Origin: Solidesulfovibrio sp. | GTDB taxonomy: Bacteria > Desulfobacterota > Desulfovibrionia > Desulfovibrionales > Desulfovibrionaceae | DNA: 64,000 bases | Direction: 5' to 3' | Assembly: GCF_038562415.1 (NCBI RefSeq) | Contig: NZ_JBCFBA010000002.1 | Span: 1 to 64,000, forward strand | Shown here: piece by piece, positions 54,658-61,795 of the stretch | Numbering within the stretch: the stretch's first letter is position 1 | Layout: each line of letters starts with the position of its first letter | The notes under the pieces: generated by a model | Told to the model about the DNA's origin: nothing | Databases searched by the model: none | Seen by the model: the letters and a program-made list of their open reading frames with translations, nothing else | Translations under genes and position numbers: made by a program

Positions 54658-55935
54658 CTAGGCCTTTTTCGGTTCCAGGGCGATGCGGAGCGCCTCCAGG
54701 GTATCCCCCTGGACCGTGGATTTGAGGAAATCGCCATTGCGCGTGGCCGCCACCGGGCCGGCCTGCATGAACACGCCGGAATAGACGATGTCGAAGCGGT
54801 CGGCGGCGTCGCCGGTGAGCCTGGCGGCGAACCCGAGCAACGGTGCGCCCATGCCGCGGGTTCCCGTGAATTGGGGCGGGCTGACCCAGGGCATGAGGCG
54901 GCCGTCGGAGGTGACGGCGGCATATTCGAGTGCGTTGAGGTCGAGGCCTTCGGCATACAGCGCGATGGCTTCCAGGCGTCGTTTGGAGCCGGGCCGGCCG
55001 GCGACCTGGCCGGGATCGAAGGCCACGTCGCCTTCGCGTTCGATGTGCCCGGCTATGCGGATGCCCGGCACGTTCACAGCCGCGGGCGCGGGTTGGGTCG
55101 GGGCCGGCTCGAAGGGCTTCGGCGCGGCGGACGGGAAGCCGCCCGGCTGCGGGAAACCGCCCGGCTGCGGGAAACCGCCCGGCTGCGGAAAGCCACCCGG
55201 CTGCGGGAAGCCGCCCGGCTGCGGAAAGCCACCAGGCTGCGGAAAGCCGCCCGGCTGCGGGAAACCGCCCGGCTGCGGGAAGCCGCCCTGTTGGGGGAAA
55301 CCGCCCGGCTGGGGCGTCAGGGAGAAACCGGTCGCTTGCTGGGCGAAGGGTGGTGGCGCCGCAGGCTGTGGTGCCGCCGCCTGGAGGCCGAATCCGCCGG
55401 GATACGGCTGGGGTTGGTCCCTTTCGGGCTGAAAGGACGGGAAGGAAGTCGGAGCCGCGGCCTGGGGAAAGCCCGAGGGCTGGGCACCCGGAAAAGCCGG
55501 CGCGCCGGCGGAGAAGGCCTGCTGGGCGGCCGGTTGCGGGGCGGCCTGGGGCGGCGCGCCGGTCTTGATGCGTTCGATATCCATGCGGATGCCGGTTGTG
55601 GGGTAATCGCTGGGTCGATAGGTGGTAAAAAGGACCAGACCGCCGGGATTGGCCACGGTCAAAACGGTCTGATCACCGGCACGTTGCAGCCAGGCCATGA
55701 CGCCGTCGGCGGTGTCGAGGCGGGTGATGCCGCGGCAGCCGGGAAGCACGGTGACGAGGACCGCCGGGAACGAGGTCTCGACCACGGACTTGGAGGGGTG
55801 CTCCATGGCGCCCACGGCGATACGGTACGAACCGGCGGGGAAGGGGACCAGCGTGACCTCGCTGGTGAGCAGGGTTTCCAGCCGGGCGCCCGGCGCGGAT
55901 GCGTTCGGCTGCGACGGTGGTTGTTGCGAGTGCAT
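54658..55935 (-). CDS. GGFPQP-repeat protein with ChW-like C-terminal repeats, probable surface or secreted protein
   Basis: This is a 425-residue protein without signal peptide. Residues 1-125 form a beta-rich domain (SYRIAVGAMEHPSKS, VLVTVLPGCRGITRLD). A Pro/Gln/Gly-rich stretch follows, with ten GGFP units (about 209-270) encoded by 18-bp repeats. The C-terminal 140 residues look like three ChW-type repeats (RLEAIALY, PPQFTGTRGMGAPLLGFAARL, DTLEALRIAL), although the tryptophans are mostly lost. It starts 28 bases after the HlyD gene, so it is probably a substrate or surface partner of the type I system; this is inference from context. Confidence 0.7.
   Translation of the reverse strand: MHSQQPPSQPNASAPGARLETLLTSEVTLVPFPAGSYRIAVGAMEHPSKSVVETSFPAVLVTVLPGCRGITRLDTADGVMAWLQRAGDQTVLTVANPGGLVLFTTYRPSDYPTTGIRMDIERIKTGAPPQAAPQPAAQQAFSAGAPAFPGAQPSGFPQAAAPTSFPSFQPERDQPQPYPGGFGLQAAAPQPAAPPPFAQQATGFSLTPQPGGFPQQGGFPQPGGFPQPGGFPQPGGFPQPGGFPQPGGFPQPGGFPQPGGFPQPGGFPSAAPKPFEPAPTQPAPAAVNVPGIRIAGHIEREGDVAFDPGQVAGRPGSKRRLEAIALYAEGLDLNALEYAAVTSDGRLMPWVSPPQFTGTRGMGAPLLGFAARLTGDAADRFDIVYSGVFMQAGPVAATRNGDFLKSTVQGDTLEALRIALEPKKA
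55133..55312 (-). repeat. ten tandem 18-bp repeats coding GGFPQP
   Basis: Ten in-frame units follow the consensus GGGAAGCCGCCCGGCTGC on the plus strand, each coding for six residues on the minus strand. Units differ by one to three bases and the last two are more diverged. The unit length is a multiple of three, so copy-number change would keep the frame and only lengthen the linker. Confidence 0.9.
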
Positions 55936-55963
55936 ATGGCGCTCCTTGTCGATGTGACGTGGC

Positions 55964-57319
55964 TTAAGGTTCGCGGATGGATTCGCCGAAGACGCGCAAA
56001 AGCGGCCAGGTTATGTAGGTGATGACCGTGCGGCTGCCGATCTTGATGTCCGAGGACAGCGTCATGCCCGGTACGAGCCGGAAGTCCGCCGGCATGTTGA
56101 TCATATGGTCCATGCTGGTGATGCGCAGGCGCCCCTCGTAGACGAACCTGCGGCCGGTGGTCGTGTCGAGGACCTGGGCGTCCTCGGCGATGGTGCGCAA
56201 CGAGGCGTCGAGATACCCGTATTTTTGGAAGGGGTAGGTATCGAGCTTGATTTCGGCCGGGTCGCCCTGGCGGATATACCCGATGTCGGAGGGGTCGATA
56301 TAGACGGCAGCTTCCAGGGGCTCATTGAGGGGGACCAGGGTCATCATGGTCTCACCGCTTTTGATGACCGTCCCGGGATTGTAGTTGGCTATGTCGAGGA
56401 CCACGGCGTCGCTCGGCGCGGTCAGGATGGTGAGTTCCTTGAGGCGCTCGGCCTTGGACAGGTCCTCCTCCACGCTTTGGAGGTCTTTGTTGCCGGTGGT
56501 CAGTTGGTTGACGATGTCGTTGCGCCAGCCTTCGACAAAGCCTTCCTTTTCCGCCAAAAGCTGGGTCAGGTCGTGGCGTTTGGAGGCCAGGGAGCCCTTG
56601 AGCTGCTCCATGGAGACATTGGTCTGGGCCAGGTGGTTTTCCGCCTCGAGCATGGAGAGGCGGGAATCCGAGCCCTGTTCGTAGACCTTCTGGCGCATGC
56701 CCACCAGTTCCTGGGCCACGGACACCTGCTTTTCCATCTGCGTGTACTGGCGCTGCAGGGCCTGGATATCATGTTGATACTGGGAAATCTTGGTGTTGAC
56801 CGTACGCAGCTTGGCCGAAAATTCCTCCAGGCGGCCGGCCAGGAGCTTGCGTTGCGTCTCCACGTCCTGGGGGGTCGCCGAGGCCGGGGGAATGAAGGGC
56901 GCCCCGGTCAACTCGCTTTCCATGCGGGACAGCACGAGGAGGTCGTAGGTCTTGTTTTTTTGAAGTCGGCTGGCGTCGGCCGTGGAGAAGGTGGGGTCCA
57001 GCCGGACCAGGACGTCGCCTTTCTTGATCGTGGCCCCGAGTTTGACGTCGATGCTGCGGATGATGGCATCCTGCAAGGGGGAGATGTTGATGTTCTTGCC
57101 CGAGGATACGATCTTTCCCGTGGAGGCGATGATCTTGTCGGTTTTGGCGAAAATCGACCAGATGAAAAAGAACAGGAGCATGGCCACGATGATGTACAGG
57201 GTCAGGCGAGCGGATACCGGCAAGGGCGTCAGTTCGAGTTCCTCGGCGTCCGGCTGAAACTCCAAGGCTTCCTTGGGCAGGGCTGGTTTGTCTTTTTTCG
57301 GGATGAATTTCTCAAGCAT
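55964..57319 (-). CDS. type I secretion membrane fusion protein (HlyD family)
   Basis: This is a 451-residue protein with a short cytoplasmic N-terminus, one membrane segment (about 40-60) and a long coiled-coil hairpin (about 130-300) that reaches across the periplasm. Beta lipoyl halves flank it (ISPLQDAIIRSIDVKLG and LTILTAPSDAVVLDIANYNPGTVI, in part). Such adaptors link the ABC exporter to a TolC-like outer-membrane channel. ATG 57319 is chosen; a GTG at 57385 would overlap the exporter stop as GTGA and would add 22 residues. No channel gene is present in the window. Confidence 0.92.
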   Translation of the reverse strand: MLEKFIPKKDKPALPKEALEFQPDAEELELTPLPVSARLTLYIIVAMLLFFFIWSIFAKTDKIIASTGKIVSSGKNINISPLQDAIIRSIDVKLGATIKKGDVLVRLDPTFSTADASRLQKNKTYDLLVLSRMESELTGAPFIPPASATPQDVETQRKLLAGRLEEFSAKLRTVNTKISQYQHDIQALQRQYTQMEKQVSVAQELVGMRQKVYEQGSDSRLSMLEAENHLAQTNVSMEQLKGSLASKRHDLTQLLAEKEGFVEGWRNDIVNQLTTGNKDLQSVEEDLSKAERLKELTILTAPSDAVVLDIANYNPGTVIKSGETMMTLVPLNEPLEAAVYIDPSDIGYIRQGDPAEIKLDTYPFQKYGYLDASLRTIAEDAQVLDTTTGRRFVYEGRLRITSMDHMINMPADFRLVPGMTLSSDIKIGSRTVITYITWPLLRVFGESIREP

Positions 57320-57381
57320 GCGATGTATCCGAGCCTTTGTTTCCACAGCGGACGGGTTCTCGGGGCTGGGGTAGTCGTGCT

Positions 57382-59562
57382 TCACGAGGCGGCCTGGTTT
57401 TGCAGCAGCCCTAACAGATGCCGGTTTTGTTTGTGCCAGAGGTCGGCGTAGATCGGGCAGGTGCGCAGCAGTTCGTCGTGGGGGGCGTTGCCGATGAGTC
57501 TGCCTTTTTCCAGGACGATAATGGAATGGCACATGGTCAGCATGGACAGGCGGTGGCTGACGATGAGCATGGTGCGGCCCTGGGCGATGGCCGTGAGGTT
57601 GGCCTGGATGATGGCTTCGGATTCGGCGTCCAGGGCGCTGGTGGCCTCGTCGAGGATCAGGATCGAGGGCTGGATGAGCAGGGCCCGGGCGATGGAGACG
57701 CGCTGGCGCTGGCCGCCGGACAGGTTGGAGCCGCCTTCGAACAGGGGGGTGTCATACCCCTTGGGCAGCAGTTGGATGAATTCATCGGCCCCGGCCATAC
57801 GGGAGGCGAAGACGATTTCCTCGAAGGTGGCCGAGGGTTTGGTGACGGCGATGTTGTCGCGGATGGAGCCCTCGAACAGGAAACTCTCCTGGAGGACCAC
57901 GCCGATGGACCGGCGCAGGTGGGCCAGGTCGTAGTCGCGCATGTCCAGGCCGTCGACGGTGATGCGGCCCTGCTGGAGAGGGTACAGGCCCTGGATGAGG
58001 CGGGTCAGGGTGGATTTGCCGGAACCCGAACGGCCGACGATGCCGATGACCGATCCGGCGGGAAAATGCACGGTGATATCGGAAAGCGCCGGCGGCGCGT
58101 TTTCACTGTAGCGAAAGTTGACGGACTCGATGCCGATACTGCCACTGATGGATGAAATGAGCCCCCGGTTGGCGGATTGGTGCTCGATGGGCCGGTTCAG
58201 GATGAGGCCCAGCAGGGAGACGGAAACAGCCACCTCCTGGTATTCGTGCAACAGGCCGAGCATTTTTACCAGGGGGTGGGTGACCAGGTTGCTGAGCATC
58301 ATGAAGGCGATGATCCCGCCCATCGTGATTTCCTGGTCGATGGCCTGGTAGCAGCCATACCAGACAAGAGAGACACGCAGAAGTTGCTGGATCATTTCGC
58401 TAAAAAATGTGACCTTCAGGGAAAGCTTTTTGATGGTCTGATCCTGGCTGATTGTATTGGCCGAGTCCTGCTCCGTCCTTCTGTAGCGGAATGGTTCGAG
58501 AGCCAAGGACTTGATGGTGCCTATGCCTCGAAGTGTTTCGACGAGATATTTGTTTTTTATGGCTTCGGCTTGTTGGACGTTATGCATCAAGAAACGGAAT
58601 CGACGCGTGGTGCTCACCATGATCAACAGGATGAGCCCGGTTCCGACCAAGACCATGCAGGTCATCTGCCAGGAATAAAAAAAGAGGACAGGAAATATGA
58701 AAACGATCAAGCTCAGGTCGAAGAGCGTAATGAGCAGTGTGCCTGTCATGAAACGACGTATACGGTCTTTCTGGAAAAGATAGCGTGTAATAAGGCCGAT
58801 GGGCGTGAAGTCGAAGAAGTCGATGGGGAGGCGGAGAATATGACTGTAAAGGACTTTATCCAGGCGCAAGTCGATCTTGTTCGCGGCGTAAAGCGTGATG
58901 TATTCCTTGAGATAGTCGAGGATCTTTTGGAATACGACCACCAGAACGACGGCCACGGAGAGTACGGCCAGGGTTGATAGGGCGCGGTGCTTGATCGCCT
59001 TGTCGAAAACGAGCTGAATGTAAATCGGGAAGCCGAGGGCCAGCAGGTTGACGGTGATTGTGGCCAAGGTCACATCGCGAAACAACACCTTGTGCCGCAT
59101 CATTTCAGGGATGAACCATTCCAGGCCAAAAGGCTTGTGCGTGTCCGTGGACTTGTAGATTTTCTTGAAGAGAAGACACTCGCCAGCCCATATTTCTTCA
59201 AAAGCGCTCTGGCGCAGGAAAATGAATTCCAGGGAACCGCGGCTCGGGTCGACGATGGCAACTTCCCCGGCGGTGTCCGTACCTCGCACCCCGGAAACGA
59301 TGATATACTTGTCGTCACGAAGCCGGGCAATAAAGGGAAAAACGTTGCCGATATAGAAGAGTTTCTTCCAACTCAGGTTCGTTCGCTTGCTCTTGAACCC
59401 CAGATCCTTGGCCATGCGCAACAATTTGATGGGATCAAGGTTTTGGTCGCTGATGTTATACTTGTGGGAAAGGGATTCCGCCGTCAAATCGATGTGATGA
59501 TGCCGGGCCAGGAGCAAAAAACAGAAGAGTCCCGAATTGCTGCGAAGATGGTCATTGGTCAT
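57382..59562 (-). CDS. type I secretion ABC exporter with C39-like domain (HlyB/LapB type)
   Basis: This is a 726-residue exporter. The N-terminal 125 residues form a C39 peptidase-like domain without the catalytic cysteine site, as in HlyB, so it should bind and not cleave the substrate. Six membrane helices follow (about 150-430), then the ATPase: Walker A GRSGSGKST, signature LSGGQRQRVSIARA, Walker B ILILDEATSALD and H-loop in VSHRL. It exports proteins with a C-terminal signal. AAGGAA precedes the ATG. The first two thirds of the gene are more AT-rich than the neighbours, which suggests recent transfer. Confidence 0.93.
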   Translation of the reverse strand: MTNDHLRSNSGLFCFLLLARHHHIDLTAESLSHKYNISDQNLDPIKLLRMAKDLGFKSKRTNLSWKKLFYIGNVFPFIARLRDDKYIIVSGVRGTDTAGEVAIVDPSRGSLEFIFLRQSAFEEIWAGECLLFKKIYKSTDTHKPFGLEWFIPEMMRHKVLFRDVTLATITVNLLALGFPIYIQLVFDKAIKHRALSTLAVLSVAVVLVVVFQKILDYLKEYITLYAANKIDLRLDKVLYSHILRLPIDFFDFTPIGLITRYLFQKDRIRRFMTGTLLITLFDLSLIVFIFPVLFFYSWQMTCMVLVGTGLILLIMVSTTRRFRFLMHNVQQAEAIKNKYLVETLRGIGTIKSLALEPFRYRRTEQDSANTISQDQTIKKLSLKVTFFSEMIQQLLRVSLVWYGCYQAIDQEITMGGIIAFMMLSNLVTHPLVKMLGLLHEYQEVAVSVSLLGLILNRPIEHQSANRGLISSISGSIGIESVNFRYSENAPPALSDITVHFPAGSVIGIVGRSGSGKSTLTRLIQGLYPLQQGRITVDGLDMRDYDLAHLRRSIGVVLQESFLFEGSIRDNIAVTKPSATFEEIVFASRMAGADEFIQLLPKGYDTPLFEGGSNLSGGQRQRVSIARALLIQPSILILDEATSALDAESEAIIQANLTAIAQGRTMLIVSHRLSMLTMCHSIIVLEKGRLIGNAPHDELLRTCPIYADLWHKQNRHLLGLLQNQAAS

Positions 59563-59824
59563 GTTGTTACGGTTCCTTGACGGCGATCGTGAACACGAAC
59601 TGGCGGTTGACTGTGGATGATGTCGCACGCCGTACAGCTAACTACCATGCCACGATCGTGAAGTTGATGTCAACGCGTTTTTCTGGATGAGCTGGAAAAG
59701 CCGAACAATCCATTCCGGTTGTACGCTGCTTTCGCGTCGCGCTTCCGCCATGGGGACAACCTGTTTCTGGTCGGAAGATGCGTCCGGGCGCGACGCGTCC
59801 GCCGCGTTCTTGCGGTGCGCGTCG
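59563..59824. promoter_or_regulatory. AT-rich regulatory region before the exporter gene
   Basis: This stretch separates two minus-strand genes. A perfect -35 box TTGACA lies at 59668-59673 on the minus strand; the best -10 at 17 bases (59645-59650, GCATGG) is poor. CGATCGTGAA occurs twice in direct orientation (59584-59593 and 59653-59662), the second within the palindrome CACGATCGTG (59651-59660). These could be operator sites; no regulator gene lies beside them. Confidence 0.35.
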
Positions 59825-61636
59825 CTATCGGCTGCAAAGCCCGCGCAGGCGTTCCCGGTAGGCCAGCCCCACGGTCCGCGGATGGTGTCGGCTGCCGATG
59901 CGTTCCCGTCCGGCGGCGGCGCGCCTGGCGGCCAGTTCCGGCGCCCGCGTCACCAGGCGCATGGCCCGGGCCAGGGCGTCGATGTCCGGGTCGGCCCAGG
60001 TCAGCCCTTCGCCGAAGGGGTACTCGCCGGCGCCGACGGGCGAAAGCCGGTAGGCCACGGGAAAGCCCGTCTCGGGCGTGAGGAAGTCGGCGCTGCCCGA
60101 GTGGTTCGTGGCGATGACCGGTTTGCCGAGCAGCATGGCCTCGGCCAGGGTGCGGCCGAAGCCTTCCGCCCGGTGGGGCGAGAGGTAGGCGTCGCAGGCG
60201 GCGAAAAGCCCGAGCACGTCGCCCCGGTCCATGGTCTCGCGCAAAAAAAGGATGCGCCGGTCCCCCGAGGCCGCCTCGGCCAGGGCCAGCCAGCGGGGGT
60301 CGTCCTCCCGGACGTTCATGGTCTTGAGCACCAGGGCCACCGGGGCGTCGCTTGCGGCAAAGGCCTCCCGAAAGGCGGCGATGGCGGCCAGGGGGTTCTT
60401 GCGGGCCAGGTAGGAATTGCAGTCGAAGGTATACAGGAACAGGAACCGGTCGTCGGGCAGGCCGAAATAGGCCCGGGGCCGGGGCGTGATCCGGTCCACG
60501 GCAACGGCCATGGGCGCGAGCCGCACCGGGATGGGCGCGCTTTTGGCGAAGGCGTCCCGGGTGTAGGCGCTCGACACCCACAGCTCGTCCATCAGCGTGT
60601 AGGCGTCGGCCATGCCCTCGGGCCAGGCCGGCAGTTCCCACGGCCAGTAGCCGATATTGACGCGCCCGGCGAAAAGGGCGTTGCCGCGTTCCAGCCAGAC
60701 CCGGGCCGTGTCCAGGCCCGTGAGGCAGAAGATGTTGACCGGGTAGGGCGCGTCCTCGGCCAGGCAGGCGTCGAGGTAGCCGTCGGCCTCCCGCGTGCAC
60801 GAGCCCACGGGGATGTTGACCACGGCAAAGGGCGTGTCGGCCTGGGCCAGGGACAGGGCGCACATGCGCGAGTCCTCGCCGATGCCGAGTTCCCCCCTGG
60901 CGTAGCCGATGATGTTGGCCCCGAAGGCATGGCGCGGTGGAGGGGCGGCCGGGAGGCGGCGACCTGGCTCGGGCGGGGCGGGCGGGGTCTCCTCCGGGCC
61001 GCGGGGGGCCAGCCAGGCCGCATAAGCCTGGTGGCGCATCTCGGCCACGCCGTGCGCGAAGTACCAGGCCAGCAGGGCGGCCGGGCCGTCCGGCGACTCG
61101 AGGTCGAAGGCGTCGCGGACGTCGGCGCGGTTTTCCCACAGCAGCCGGGCCAGCCGGGGCAGCGGCAGCCCGGCCGGCGGCAGGGGCGGCGTCACCGGCG
61201 CCAGGAGCCACTCCCGCTCCCGGGCGCCCAGCAGGTCGAAAAGGTGCAGTTCCGGCACGGCGCAGGCGTAATACCAGGCGGCCAGGGCCCGACGGCCCCG
61301 GGCGGTGGCCAGGTCGTACCCGGCGGCGTCCCCGGGCCGCAGGCGCCGCATGAAGTCCATGAGCCGGGTGACGGCGGCGTCCCGCGGCCCCGTGCCCGGG
61401 AGAAGGACCTCGCCGGCCAGGGCCACGTCCCCGGGTGTCCGCTCGCCGGCCTGGGCCGGGAATTCGAGGCGGGCGGAGCTGATCCACCACAGGGCCAGGT
61501 CCAGGCGCGTGCGCGGATCGTCCAGGCTGCGGCCGGCGCGGAGGTCGTCGCGCAGGTGCCAGGCCAGGACCATTTCCCGGGTCAGTTCCACATGGGGGAT
61601 CGCGGTGTCGGCGGGGGCAGGTCGCATGGCCGGCAT
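59825..61636 (-). CDS. glycosyltransferase (GT4-like) with N-terminal helical repeat domain
   Basis: This is a 603-residue protein. The C-terminal part (about 240-603) is a GT-B transferase with ANIIGYARGELGIGEDSR, NIGYWPWELPAWP, FLYTFDCNSYLARKNP and AHRAEGFGRTLAEAMLLG-type segments (seen here as LSPHRAEGFGRTLAEAMLLG). The N-terminal part (about 20-220) is helical and repeats a W-Y-A-E pattern: AAWYYACAVPELHLFD and LLAWYFAHGVAEMRHQAY are the clearest two copies. This part may hold the acceptor. It lies directly upstream of the exporter genes, so it may glycosylate their cargo. ATG 61636 or 61627. Confidence 0.85.
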   Translation of the reverse strand: MPAMRPAPADTAIPHVELTREMVLAWHLRDDLRAGRSLDDPRTRLDLALWWISSARLEFPAQAGERTPGDVALAGEVLLPGTGPRDAAVTRLMDFMRRLRPGDAAGYDLATARGRRALAAWYYACAVPELHLFDLLGAREREWLLAPVTPPLPPAGLPLPRLARLLWENRADVRDAFDLESPDGPAALLAWYFAHGVAEMRHQAYAAWLAPRGPEETPPAPPEPGRRLPAAPPPRHAFGANIIGYARGELGIGEDSRMCALSLAQADTPFAVVNIPVGSCTREADGYLDACLAEDAPYPVNIFCLTGLDTARVWLERGNALFAGRVNIGYWPWELPAWPEGMADAYTLMDELWVSSAYTRDAFAKSAPIPVRLAPMAVAVDRITPRPRAYFGLPDDRFLFLYTFDCNSYLARKNPLAAIAAFREAFAASDAPVALVLKTMNVREDDPRWLALAEAASGDRRILFLRETMDRGDVLGLFAACDAYLSPHRAEGFGRTLAEAMLLGKPVIATNHSGSADFLTPETGFPVAYRLSPVGAGEYPFGEGLTWADPDIDALARAMRLVTRAPELAARRAAAGRERIGSRHHPRTVGLAYRERLRGLCSR

Positions 61637-61795
61637 GATGCGGTAAAACGGGGCGGCCTGGCAAGCCGGGCCGGTGTCACCGAATCGTCATGGCAATGTC
61701 GACCGGGCGTATCCCCGACTTGAGGCAACGCATGCTAGCAAGGCGCGGTTTGTCCGGCGCCCGGGATGTGCAGGGCCAAGCAGTAAGGAAACGGT

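Noticed and set aside
55133-55312. Regular 18-bp repeats as a possible CRISPR array
   Set aside because: Units are contiguous without spacers and lie in frame inside a gene.
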